Source of the DNA: Megasphaera hominis
GTDB taxonomy: Bacteria > Bacillota > Negativicutes > Veillonellales > Megasphaeraceae
Length of the DNA stretch: 64,000 bases
Assembly (NCBI RefSeq): GCF_014269395.1
Contig: NZ_JACOGK010000011.1
Span: forward strand, 9,792-73,791
Direction of reading: 5' to 3'
Below, piece by piece: positions 9,179 through 18,036 of the stretch (position 1 is the first letter of the stretch; every line of letters starts with the position of its first letter). Under the pieces are notes generated by a model. It did not search any database, was not told the DNA's origin, and was given only the letters and a program-made list of their open reading frames with translations. The position numbers and the translations under genes were made by a program.

Positions 9179-10171
9179 ATGAGAAATATTCTATCGGCCT
9201 GCCTCGTAGCCGGCAGTCTCGTGACACTGCTCCTGAGTGGCTGTGGCCAGGCGGCAGCTACAGCAGATACGGCAGTAAATCCTAAGCAGGAAATGGTCAC
9301 TCTGGCAGCGGAGCTGCGGCACTACAGCCGGCAGCGACAGCCGTCCTTCCAGCTCGTTGGCAACGGGGCAGCAGGCCTCCTGGAAGTGACGCCGGACAAT
9401 CCGCCAGAAGTAGCCGCTCTCCTGGTCCACAGCCTGGATGGCTTTCTGACGGAGTCTGTCTTTTATACGGAAAAGGATGGTCAGGACCAGCTCCAGGCGG
9501 CCGATACGGCGGCGTATCTCCAAGAAATCCTGGCGATTCCCCTGGCTGCGGATAAGGCCGTGTGGACTCTCGACTATGTCCGGGAGCAGGCCCTGCAGCA
9601 GGAAGATGAGGCCTTAGGCAAAAAAGCCGGCTACGTGAGCATGGCCGTAGGGAATAAGAATCTGGACCGCCTGCCCAAAGGGAAGGTGCCGCATGTAAAC
9701 AGCCGGGATATAGAGACCGTACAAGAAGCGAAAAATTTCCTCTTTCTCCTCAATCCGGAGCATTTTGCGAGCCGGGAAGCCTATTTGGCAGCCCTTAGGA
9801 ACACACCCTATGATGTGCTGGTTCTGGATCTTGAGGCCAATGATGGTACTCTGACGGCTGCTGATGTAGCGTCTCTCAAGGAAAAGCCTCAAGGCGGCAG
9901 GCGTCTCGTCCTTTGCTACCTGAGCGTCGGTGAGGCCGCTACGTACCGGCCGTACTGGCAACAGGAATGGCAGAGACAGCGGCCGGACTGGATTGCCGAG
10001 GCGAACACGGCCTGGCCGGGCAGTTATCGCGTACGCTATTGGCGGCCTGAATGGAAACATATTCTCTACGGCAGTCCTGATGCCTATCTGGACCGTATCA
10101 TGGCCAGCGGCTTTGATGGTGCCTTTCTGGATGTGATGGATGGCTGGCAAAGTTTTTTACCGCCTGAGTAA
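9179..10171 (+). CDS. Lipoprotein with circularly permuted GH114/TM1410-like hydrolase barrel (PelA hydrolase counterpart)
   Basis: Start behind AAAGGGGAG. Lipobox 'LLLSGC' with Cys22 predicts a lipoprotein. Residues ~183-326 match the first half of a GH114/TM1410-type TIM barrel: 'NFLFLLNP', 'YDVLVLDLE', 'YLSVGEAATYRPYW' (Glu252), 'RYWRPEW', 'GFDGAFLDVMDGW'. Residues ~38-165 match what is normally the second half: 'RHYSRQRQPSF', 'NGAAGLLE', 'SLDGFLTESVFY', 'WTLDYV', 'GYVSMAVGNKNLDRLP'. The halves are therefore in swapped order, joined by a linker (~166-182). GH114 enzymes cut alpha-1,4-polygalactosamine and the Pel hydrolase domain has a related fold, so trimming of Pel at the envelope is likely. 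It is the last gene of the pel transcript. Confidence 0.8.
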   Translation: MRNILSACLVAGSLVTLLLSGCGQAAATADTAVNPKQEMVTLAAELRHYSRQRQPSFQLVGNGAAGLLEVTPDNPPEVAALLVHSLDGFLTESVFYTEKDGQDQLQAADTAAYLQEILAIPLAADKAVWTLDYVREQALQQEDEALGKKAGYVSMAVGNKNLDRLPKGKVPHVNSRDIETVQEAKNFLFLLNPEHFASREAYLAALRNTPYDVLVLDLEANDGTLTAADVASLKEKPQGGRRLVLCYLSVGEAATYRPYWQQEWQRQRPDWIAEANTAWPGSYRVRYWRPEWKHILYGSPDAYLDRIMASGFDGAFLDVMDGWQSFLPPE

Positions 10172-10271
10172 GGCACGTTACGGCAGGCGGAATAAAAGAT
10201 AAATAGAACCTGCTATGACGTTACGGGCGCCGGCAGGAAATCAGTTCGTATGGTATACGAGGGATAGGATT

Positions 10272-11621
10272 ATGGTGCAGGAACGACAATTTACATTACT
10301 CATCGTCGGGGCAGCTGCCCAGCGCAAGCAGCTGGCCGAGCTGTTGCAGGGACACTTTGTGCTGATTGAGCGGGATGACGGCCTTAGTGGTGCGGCAGCC
10401 TTAGTAAAAGCAGCCCGCGTCGATGCGGTAGTCATCATTTTGGCAAAGGGTCAGGAGCTGGCCGATTTTCAACAGCTGCACGATGACCCGGAATTTCACC
10501 GCCTGCCAGTCGTGTTTTTGGCAGAGCAGGTCAGCGCACAAAAAATGGAAGAAAGTTTTTCCGTAGGTGTTTTCGATATCATTCCCCTGCAGGCAGGCCC
10601 CCTGTTTTTACAGGCCCGTTTTGCCCGGCTGCGCTATGTGCTGCAAAGCAACAAAAATACGGCTTTGTTGCAGAGCCTTATCCGGCGGGCTATGAAGCAG
10701 GAAGACCCTGATCAGGTATTCTTGCACTTTCTGCGGTACTTGGGACTCATGACCGAAGCAGAACGGGCGTATATTTTTGAAGGCAACATTCAAAATCCGT
10801 ATACGTGGAGCAAGGATCGCAACTATTCTCCCGGCCGGCGTAAGCTTGAGCGGACAGATTACGTAACAATGCGGAAAATCCTCAACCGGCTCTTTGCCCG
10901 TTATGGCAGTCTGGCCATTGAAAACGTGGAACAATGCCTGTGTGCAGACGACGAGAAAAAGCAGTTCCGCCGTCTGGGCATCCGCAATATCGTCGCCGTG
11001 CCGGTAGAATTCCATAACCGGCGCCTGTGCGTCATCAGCCTGGAAAACGTGCCTGCCCGTAAGCTGCGGGAAGTACGGCACTTGCTGGAACAGATGGTAA
11101 CACCTCTTATCATGATGTTTGCCAATCGCAATACGGTCTTTCATTTGCGGGCCAACAGCGCCATCGACCAGATGACGGGAACGCTAAACCGCAATGCCTT
11201 TGACCGCGTCGGCTTGGAACTGAATCCCAGGGAAAGTATTGGCGTCCTCTTTGCAGATATTGATAACCTGAAAAAAGTGAATGATGAAAGCGGCCATGCC
11301 TGGGGGGACCGTCTCATTTGTGACGTAGCCGAAGCCCTCCTGCGTTTCCGCCATGGCGGGAATGTCTTTCGCATTGGCGGCGATGAATTCGTCATCCTTT
11401 GGCAGGGCCTGACGGAAAGACAATTCCAGCAAATGGGACGGCGCCTGCGCTCGCAGCTGGCAGAACGCAATCTGGAATTGTCCCTTGGCTTTTACTGGGC
11501 TCCAGACGTCAGGCAGGGCTTTGACGCCGTGATGGACAAGGCCGATCAGGAAATGTATAGCGAAAAGCAGCGGCACCGTCTTTTGGAGGTGCGTGCCAAG
11601 GGAGAAGGCAGGACCTGTTGA
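10272..11621 (+). CDS. Diguanylate cyclase: pseudo-receiver + GAF + GGDEF
   Basis: ATG at 10272 is preferred over ATG 10215 because GGGATAGGA sits just upstream and the paralogue at 15444 begins at the equivalent residue. Domains: a receiver-like fold (~5-120) without a clear phospho-acceptor, a GAF-like domain (~145-300), and GGDEF (~305-445) with an intact GGDEF at residues 369-373 plus the upstream 'DQMTGTLNRNAF' signature. The residues at the I-site position read RHGG, not RxxD, so product inhibition is probably absent. The expected activity is 2 GTP to c-di-GMP, and the gene lies 100 bp behind the pel genes whose receptor PelD senses that signal. It is 449 residues long and closely related to the first half of the protein at 15444-17963. 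Confidence 0.9.
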   Translation: MVQERQFTLLIVGAAAQRKQLAELLQGHFVLIERDDGLSGAAALVKAARVDAVVIILAKGQELADFQQLHDDPEFHRLPVVFLAEQVSAQKMEESFSVGVFDIIPLQAGPLFLQARFARLRYVLQSNKNTALLQSLIRRAMKQEDPDQVFLHFLRYLGLMTEAERAYIFEGNIQNPYTWSKDRNYSPGRRKLERTDYVTMRKILNRLFARYGSLAIENVEQCLCADDEKKQFRRLGIRNIVAVPVEFHNRRLCVISLENVPARKLREVRHLLEQMVTPLIMMFANRNTVFHLRANSAIDQMTGTLNRNAFDRVGLELNPRESIGVLFADIDNLKKVNDESGHAWGDRLICDVAEALLRFRHGGNVFRIGGDEFVILWQGLTERQFQQMGRRLRSQLAERNLELSLGFYWAPDVRQGFDAVMDKADQEMYSEKQRHRLLEVRAKGEGRTC

Positions 11622-11757
11622 TCCCGTACGTCTATACGTGGGGATATAGAAACAGTTGCCCATGGGGGAGAACTCATACTGATGCTTTGGGAAGAGCATG
11701 TTTGTGTAAAGTGAAAGTAACGACAGAGCAGGAAGATACCTGTATGGGAGAATTGCT

Positions 11758-13422
11758 ATGAAACAGGAAAAACAAGCAGTAACAGAACTGATCAGCACGT
11801 GCCTGGAACAACTGCCGGGAGGGGTCATCATTTCCCGGGAAGAACCACTAGGTGAATTAGTATATATCAATCAATACGTCGTCGATTTTTTTGACTGCCG
11901 CAGCAAAGAGGAAGTTTACCGTTTGGCAAAGCATAACCTTCTGGGCCTGGTCCCGCAGGAGGAACGGGAGACACTCAGGAAGATCATGTACGCTGACCGC
12001 CAGTGCACGGCGGCTCCGCTGCACATGCGCTATACGCTCGGTACGCGTACAGGCCGCCTGCGTCATGTCGATGTGCTGGACTATATCGTAGAAATGGACG
12101 CTGGTGAACGGCTTCATTATCTTTTCAGTGTGCCTGGCGATGATCCTGTCCTGACGCAGGATGCCTTATCGGGTAAGCGCCGCTTTCTCACGTATACCAG
12201 GCAGATTCCCCAATTGGAAGCAGCCCGTCAGTCCATACCTGATTTGGCTATTTTATCCTTTCACATCGACCACTATAAGATGTATGCCATGAAATATGGC
12301 AGTGAAGCTACGGAAAAGATGGTCCTTCGCTGTGCCGCACTGGTACAGGAAATCTTTGCTCATACGTTTCTCTTTTCCCTGTCGGAGGAACGCTTTGTTT
12401 TCCTGGCCCATGAAGACGCACTGGAAGAGAAAATTTGCCAGGCCCAAGCTCGTATGCGGAGTGAATTTCCCGATCAAATTGTCATGTTCCACTTTGGCAT
12501 TTACCGTCTCCATGAGCCTGGCGAAGACCTGAATCGTGCAATCACCTGGGCAGAACTGGCCTGTGACAATATTCGCGATGAGGTGTCTGCCTGCTATGAG
12601 GAATGTACAGCACCCTTGCGGGAGGAAATACAGATCCGCCGTCACGTGGTCAGCCATATTGATGAAGCCATTGAAAAGGGCTGGATTCGCCCGTATTATC
12701 AGCCTGTAGCCTGGGCCGGGGATTTGACCTTGCACGGCTTTGAAGCGCTGGCCCGCTGGCAGGACCCGCACTACGGTATGCTCCTGCCGGACACGTTCAT
12801 TAAGGCTCTGGAAGACTCCCATCAAATCGATAAATTGGACCAGTATATGATTACCTGCATCTGCCGGGAGTACCGGCAGCGTGTCGATTTGGACTTGCCT
12901 GTATTTCCTATTTCTCTTAACCTGTCGCGCCTGGATTTCTTTCTCAGCGATGCCTTTCAGGTTCTGGAAGACAATGTCAGTTGCTATGATGTACCGCGGG
13001 AACTGATCCGTATCGAAATCACAGAAAGCCTCATGATCGGTGATGCCGGCCGTATGGAAGAGGAAATCAGTCGTTTCCGCGACGCCGGTTACCAGGTCTG
13101 GATGGATGATTTCGGCAGCGGCTATTCGTCGCTTCATACGCTGAAAAGCTATACCTTCGACATGATCAAGCTGGACAAAGAATTCATCCGCCCCTTTACG
13201 GATAAAGGACGGCGCATTGTCACCAGTATCCTGGCCATGAATCATGTCCTGGCCGTACCGACACTGGTCGAAGGGGTAGAGACGTGGGACCAGCTGGCCT
13301 TCCTGCGTAAACGGGGCTGCGAGCTGATTCAGGGGTATCTCCTGGGGGCTCCCATGCCTTATGAAAAAAGTCTGGAAAATTTCAAGCGTATCCAACAGCG
13401 CCTGCACGACGGTAACACATAA
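11758..13422 (+). CDS. c-di-GMP phosphodiesterase: PAS-like + degenerate GGDEF + EAL
   Basis: The 554-residue protein has a PAS-like N-terminus (~10-125), a degenerate GGDEF domain (~140-290, 'SEERF' in place of GGDEF) and a complete EAL domain (~300-545). EAL is at residues 329-331 ('FEALARW'); the metal and catalytic residues follow in order: Asn in 'SLNLS', Glu in 'EITES', the DD of 'MDDFGSG', Lys in 'IKLDKEF', Glu in 'VEGVET' and Gln in 'IQGYLLG'. It should hydrolyse c-di-GMP to pGpG, with the GGDEF remnant as a possible GTP-binding regulator. It is a close paralogue of 13652-15328. Confidence 0.92.
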   Translation: MKQEKQAVTELISTCLEQLPGGVIISREEPLGELVYINQYVVDFFDCRSKEEVYRLAKHNLLGLVPQEERETLRKIMYADRQCTAAPLHMRYTLGTRTGRLRHVDVLDYIVEMDAGERLHYLFSVPGDDPVLTQDALSGKRRFLTYTRQIPQLEAARQSIPDLAILSFHIDHYKMYAMKYGSEATEKMVLRCAALVQEIFAHTFLFSLSEERFVFLAHEDALEEKICQAQARMRSEFPDQIVMFHFGIYRLHEPGEDLNRAITWAELACDNIRDEVSACYEECTAPLREEIQIRRHVVSHIDEAIEKGWIRPYYQPVAWAGDLTLHGFEALARWQDPHYGMLLPDTFIKALEDSHQIDKLDQYMITCICREYRQRVDLDLPVFPISLNLSRLDFFLSDAFQVLEDNVSCYDVPRELIRIEITESLMIGDAGRMEEEISRFRDAGYQVWMDDFGSGYSSLHTLKSYTFDMIKLDKEFIRPFTDKGRRIVTSILAMNHVLAVPTLVEGVETWDQLAFLRKRGCELIQGYLLGAPMPYEKSLENFKRIQQRLHDGNT

Positions 13423-13572
13423 GTCCCTGTGTATATTAGTTATATATTAGTATATCATATATAATACTTCCTTTTTTTGAGAGGCTATAGTATAGTAAAG
13501 TTCTGAGTAGTTTTTGTTATATAGCATTATGACGCGTTGACGTGTACACCTGAGCTATATACCAACCAAAAG

Positions 13573-13636
13573 ACCTGCTTATGCCACGGCGTATAGCGCA
13601 AACAGCGCCAGGCCGGGATTTGTATACGAAGCAGGT
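13573..13636 (+). promoter_or_regulatory. Structured leader before the second EAL gene
   Basis: An 8-bp perfect stem (ACCTGCTT 13573-13580 with AAGCAGGT 13629-13636) encloses a second 6-bp stem (CGTATA 13590-13595 with TATACG 13623-13628) and an inner GCGC/GCGC hairpin (13596-13599 with 13605-13608). It ends just upstream of AAGGAGG and the start codon at 13652. It lacks the conserved core of either c-di-GMP riboswitch class. It could be a cis-regulatory RNA or a protein operator; the stems are real, the role is unknown. Confidence 0.45.
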
Positions 13637-13651
13637 TTTGAAGGAGGTTTC

Positions 13652-15328
13652 ATGACAGAGCAAGCAATAAAAGACCGCCAGGCCGTAGCTAAGGGTTTGG
13701 AATGCATCCCAGGCGGCGTTGTCATCTTTCGGGGAAATGAGCAGGGGGAATTGCTCTATGCCAATCCCTATGTAATAGACTTTTACGATTGTGCCAACGA
13801 AGCAGAATTTAAAGCCTTCACCGGTAATACTATTTATACTATGGTACGTCCGGAAGAGCAGGAAAACCTGCGCCAGTGCTTACGGGAAGAACGGACCGGG
13901 CCGGCTGCATATTACCGCATGCGTTATACAGCCTGCACTAAAAAAGGACGGCTCCGGCACCTCGATGTTATCGACCGGGTCGTACAGACGGCAGCAGGAG
14001 AGCTGCTGCATTACAGCGTGACACTGCCTGTATGGGATAATGAAGTAGGCCAGGATGCCATGACTGGCACAACGCGCTTTTTGACCTATGCCAGCCAGTT
14101 TTTGGCCTTTTATCGCCATGGCACGGCTATGCCGCCCATGAGCCTCATCTTTTTCAATATTGAGCGTTTCAAGCTCTACAATATCAAATATGGTATTGAT
14201 GCGGGCAGCCAGCTCCTGGCCCGCTGTGCAGCTGTGCTGCAGGAAACCTTTGCCAATGATTTCGTCTTTTGTATTTCCGACGATCGCTTTGCCATCCTGA
14301 CAGAAGCCGGACAGGTGCGCGAACGCGTCACAGCGGCGCGAAACGTTCTGCGCCAGGATTTTGCCGACCGTGTCGTAGCCTTTCACTTTGGCTGTTACCG
14401 GATTACGGACCCGGCAGAAAATTTACACCAGGCACTGGATATGGCACGTCTGGCCTGTGAAAGCATCCGTGGCAGTGTAGAAACGTACTTTTGCGAAGGA
14501 ACGAAGGACCTGGCTGCCGGACTGGACCTGCGTGCGTATGTCGTCGGCCATATTGACGAGGCTGTAGAAAAGGATTGGATACGGCCGTATTATCAGCCTG
14601 TAGTGGCGCTTTCCGGCCTGCGCCACGTGGGCTTTGAGGCGCTGGCCCGCTGGATTGATCCGGTCCACGGCCTGATTATGCCGAAGCATTTTATTTCGGC
14701 CTTAGAGGATTCCCAGCAAATTGACAAGCTGGACCGTCATATGATCCGGGCTGTTTGCCGGGAATACAGGCAGCGCGTCGATGCAGGCGAGACCGTTCTG
14801 CCTGTGTCGGTCAATTTGTCACGCCTTGATTTTCTTCTTTGCAATGCCTACGAGGTGCTGGAAGAAAATGTCCGCGCTTACGGCGTGCCACGGCAGATGC
14901 TGCGCGTGGAGCTCACAGAAAGCCTGCTCCTCGATGAGGGCGAACGCATCAAAGAAGAAATAGCACACCTGCGCCAGGCAGGATATGAACTCTGGATTGA
15001 TGATTTTGGCAGTGGCTATTCTTCGTTGAATACGTTAAAAAATTATGATTTTGATGTAGTAAAATTGGACCGCATGTTTTTGGAGCCTTTTACCGGGAAG
15101 GCAAAAAAAATCTTAGGAGCTGTCCTTTCTATGAACCAAGCCTTGGGGATACGTTCCTTAGGGGAAGGCTTAGAGACAACCGATGAACTGCGATTTTTCT
15201 GCCAGACCCGTTGTGAACTGGCACAAGGGTATTTACTGGGCCGGCCTCTTCCCTACGAAGAAAGCTTGGCAGAATGTGCAGAAAAACGACAGTGTATACG
15301 CCAGAATAGAAACTGCCTCCCAGGCTAG
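13652..15328 (+). CDS. c-di-GMP phosphodiesterase: PAS-like + degenerate GGDEF + EAL (paralogue)
   Basis: The 558-residue protein has the same layout as its neighbour at 11758: PAS-like region (~10-125), degenerate GGDEF ('SDDRF' at the signature) and an intact EAL domain with EAL at residues 329-331. The remaining active-site residues are present ('SVNLS', 'ELTES', 'IDDFGSG', 'VKLDRMF', 'GEGLET', 'AQGYLLG'), so active c-di-GMP hydrolysis is expected. Start behind AAGGAGG. The 230-bp gap before it holds AT-rich sequence and a structured element, so it may have its own promoter. The two EAL genes look like a tandem duplication. Confidence 0.92.
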   Translation: MTEQAIKDRQAVAKGLECIPGGVVIFRGNEQGELLYANPYVIDFYDCANEAEFKAFTGNTIYTMVRPEEQENLRQCLREERTGPAAYYRMRYTACTKKGRLRHLDVIDRVVQTAAGELLHYSVTLPVWDNEVGQDAMTGTTRFLTYASQFLAFYRHGTAMPPMSLIFFNIERFKLYNIKYGIDAGSQLLARCAAVLQETFANDFVFCISDDRFAILTEAGQVRERVTAARNVLRQDFADRVVAFHFGCYRITDPAENLHQALDMARLACESIRGSVETYFCEGTKDLAAGLDLRAYVVGHIDEAVEKDWIRPYYQPVVALSGLRHVGFEALARWIDPVHGLIMPKHFISALEDSQQIDKLDRHMIRAVCREYRQRVDAGETVLPVSVNLSRLDFLLCNAYEVLEENVRAYGVPRQMLRVELTESLLLDEGERIKEEIAHLRQAGYELWIDDFGSGYSSLNTLKNYDFDVVKLDRMFLEPFTGKAKKILGAVLSMNQALGIRSLGEGLETTDELRFFCQTRCELAQGYLLGRPLPYEESLAECAEKRQCIRQNRNCLPG

Positions 15329-15443
15329 AGGCGGAGAAGTAGAGAAAAAATGCGATGGGACCTCGTTTTTCCCACCTCTTTTTTCCAGGGAAACGGCATG
15401 GGCTGTAGGTGAGCAGCCTATGGGACTGAGTGAGGGTATAAGG

Positions 15444-17963
15444 ATGAGAGGGAAGAAAATACAATTGGTGTTAGTTGCCGATGCACGGCGACGAAGATGG
15501 TTAAAAGATATTCTTCAGACGGGCTTTGTTTTTTTGGAAGCCTGTGATGTGAATGAAGCGGTAGGGCTGATCCGTCAAAAACGCCGGGTCGATGCCATTA
15601 TTGTGGCCCCCTCTAGAGGACGGGGCCTGACGACCTTGCGGCGGCTGCACGCTGATCCGCTTTGTCATCATATTCCACTGGCACTCCTCTTGGAAAACGC
15701 CAGTGCAGAAGAACAGGAGGAAGCCTTTTTGCAGGGGGCAGTCGATGTCATTTCCCTGCCGGCAGCCGATGCGATTATCCGCGCCCGTTTTAGCCGGATG
15801 GACTATGAGCTGCGCAAGCAGAATACCCTGCGCCTGTTACAGCGTATTGTCCGCCGTTCCATGAAGCAGGAAGATCCGGATCAGACTTTTCTGCACTTTT
15901 TAAAGTATCTGGGTATGTTGTCCCAGGCAGAAAAAGTATTCATTTTTGAAGGGGATTCCCATTCCCCGTACTATTGGAGTGCCAATGGTGAAACCGGTGT
16001 TGGCAGCCGCAGTGTGCCCCAGCGGGATTATGCCCAGCTGCGGGAAACGATGGACAGACTTTTTGAAAAGTATGGCAGCCTATCCATTAGAAATGTGTCC
16101 CAGTATGAAGCGGAAGAGCCTGAGGCAGCGGCTGTACTGCTGGCCTATGGCCTGCACAGCCTTGTCGCACTGCCTGTCTACTTTAACCGGCGGCGTCTCT
16201 GTGTCGTTTGTCTGGAGAACGTGCCGTCTGGCTGCATGAAGGGTACGCGTATGCTGACCAACCATATAAAGACGCCCTTGATCATGATGTATACAAACCG
16301 GAATTCGGTGTACCACTTGCGGGCCAACAGCTCGATCGATCAGATGACAGGCACGCTGAACCGTAATGCCTTTGACCGCTACAGCCAGTCCATTGAGCCG
16401 GATGAGAGCATAGGTGTTCTCTTCGCCGATATAGATAATTTGAAACGGGTTAACGACGATCTGGGCCACAGCTGGGGTGACCGGCTCATTTGCGATACAG
16501 CAGAAGCCCTCTTGCGCTACCGTTACGGCGGTACGGTTTTCCGTATTGGCGGTGATGAGTTTGTCCTGATCTGGCAGGGACTGGAAAAAGAGGCCTTTTT
16601 TGCCTTGGGCCAGCGAATACGCCAGCATCTGGCCGAACGGAATCTGAATAACTCTATCGGTATGTATTGGTCCCCCGATGTAAGGGCCGGCTTTGATGCT
16701 GTTTTACAGGCGGCAGACCAACAGATGTACGATGAAAAACATCAGCACCGCATCATAGAAGACGGGATGGATAAGGAACCGGGACGGTTTTCTGATGCCT
16801 TGGCTAACGGCGAGTTCACCTTTTATTTGCAGCCCTTTGTAAACCCTGCCAGCGGCCAAATTCTCGGCGCAGAAGTACTGGCCCGCTGGATTCGCCAGGA
16901 TGTCGTCCTGGAGCCAGGCCAATTTATGGAGGAAATGGAGTCAGATACGTTTATTTTCCAGCTTGACGTGTATTTGTGGGAAGCCGTATGCCGTTTTCAA
17001 CGGGAACTGCTGGATCAGGGCGTGCAACCCCTGCCGCTGGCTGTAAACGTAAATGCCCAAGACTTTTATTTGGGTAATGTACCACAGATTATGAGGAACC
17101 TTCTGAAAAAATACGACGTGCCTGATGATTTGCTTCTCGTGGAAGTCAAAGAAAAAGATTATCGGCGCAATTCCCACATTCACAGCTGTGTCGACGCCCT
17201 GTACGATGAAGGGATCTTTACGGTGATGGATCAATTTGGCATGGAGTATGATTCTCTTCAGGTCTTACCAACACTAAAAGCCCGCGGTGTCAAATTCTGT
17301 TACCATAGACGGCCTGATATTGCGGAAGAGTATAAGCAGAAAATCATAGAAAGCCTCTTAAATCTGGCAGAACGGCAAGGCATTCTGGTCAACGTGGCCG
17401 GCATGGAAACGGCAGAACAGGTGCAGCTTATCAACCGGCGAGGCTGCAGCTGTGCCCAAGGCTATTACTGGTACCGCCCTATGGAATGTGCGGCCTTTCG
17501 CGAGCTGATACAAATACCTGCGGCCGTACAATCCCGTCAGGACCTGCATATGTTCAATAAAAATGTAGGCACCCTGACGGTGTATCACTTGCTGGCTGAA
17601 AATATTATTAGCGAAGCCCGTTTAAATGATATTATCGGTCCTATGGCCATTGTGTCGGTCCAGCATAATGATGAACGGATTTATGTGCGGCAAATGAACC
17701 GTGCCTATTACCACCTCCTGGGCAAGAATCCCCAGGAAAAAGCCTTGAATCATGTAGATAACCTGCAAACGGATGAGCCAGGGCAGGACTTGATAACGGC
17801 ATTCCATCGGGCAGACGACTGTCCGGATAACGGCCACCTCATTTCCTTCCGCTACCGTTGCCAGGGCTTGGAAGAGCCCCTGCACCTGGTAGCCCGTATC
17901 CTGCCGATCGGCAAGAACAAACGGTATCGGTATTATCTCGTGTTTTTACATAAATACCGATAA
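15444..17963 (+). CDS. GGDEF-EAL protein with intact GGDEF and degenerate EAL
   Basis: The open frame reaches back to 15183 inside the previous gene; ATG 15444 (or 15420) is chosen because the product then aligns with its paralogue at 10272 from the first residue. The 839-residue order is: pseudo-receiver (~1-115), GAF (~130-285), GGDEF (~300-435, intact at 369-373), EAL-like (~440-690) and a PAS-like C-terminus (~715-835). The EAL half reads EVL at 477-479, 'EVKEK' in place of 'E-T-E-S', and DQ at 596-597 in place of the catalytic Asp-Asp pair. It is therefore probably a cyclase whose EAL domain is a sensor rather than an enzyme. Confidence 0.88.
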   Translation: MRGKKIQLVLVADARRRRWLKDILQTGFVFLEACDVNEAVGLIRQKRRVDAIIVAPSRGRGLTTLRRLHADPLCHHIPLALLLENASAEEQEEAFLQGAVDVISLPAADAIIRARFSRMDYELRKQNTLRLLQRIVRRSMKQEDPDQTFLHFLKYLGMLSQAEKVFIFEGDSHSPYYWSANGETGVGSRSVPQRDYAQLRETMDRLFEKYGSLSIRNVSQYEAEEPEAAAVLLAYGLHSLVALPVYFNRRRLCVVCLENVPSGCMKGTRMLTNHIKTPLIMMYTNRNSVYHLRANSSIDQMTGTLNRNAFDRYSQSIEPDESIGVLFADIDNLKRVNDDLGHSWGDRLICDTAEALLRYRYGGTVFRIGGDEFVLIWQGLEKEAFFALGQRIRQHLAERNLNNSIGMYWSPDVRAGFDAVLQAADQQMYDEKHQHRIIEDGMDKEPGRFSDALANGEFTFYLQPFVNPASGQILGAEVLARWIRQDVVLEPGQFMEEMESDTFIFQLDVYLWEAVCRFQRELLDQGVQPLPLAVNVNAQDFYLGNVPQIMRNLLKKYDVPDDLLLVEVKEKDYRRNSHIHSCVDALYDEGIFTVMDQFGMEYDSLQVLPTLKARGVKFCYHRRPDIAEEYKQKIIESLLNLAERQGILVNVAGMETAEQVQLINRRGCSCAQGYYWYRPMECAAFRELIQIPAAVQSRQDLHMFNKNVGTLTVYHLLAENIISEARLNDIIGPMAIVSVQHNDERIYVRQMNRAYYHLLGKNPQEKALNHVDNLQTDEPGQDLITAFHRADDCPDNGHLISFRYRCQGLEEPLHLVARILPIGKNKRYRYYLVFLHKYR

Positions 17964-17976
17964 GTATACAGAACTG

Positions 17977-18026
17977 AAAAGACCTTTGCTGTCCTACCAA
18001 AATGAGGTAGCTGGCAAAGGTCTTTT
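17977..18026. terminator. Bidirectional intrinsic terminator
   Basis: A long stem with AAAAGACCTTTGC on the left arm and GCAAAGGTCTTTT on the right, plus an inner CTACC/GGTAG pairing, lies between the convergent GGDEF-EAL gene and the ygiT-like gene. A-rich and T-rich flanks allow termination on both strands. Confidence 0.85.
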
Positions 18027-18036
18027 GTCGGGTTGG

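Noticed and set aside
13573..13636. Calling the EAL leader a c-di-GMP (GEMM) riboswitch
   Set aside because: The GCGCAAA stretch is only superficially similar; the two conserved GEMM hairpins and their tetraloop/receptor sequences are not there.
15183..15443. Longer start of the GGDEF-EAL protein inside the preceding EAL gene
   Set aside because: It would overlap 145 bp of a good gene, and the paralogue at 10272 aligns from the residue encoded at 15444.
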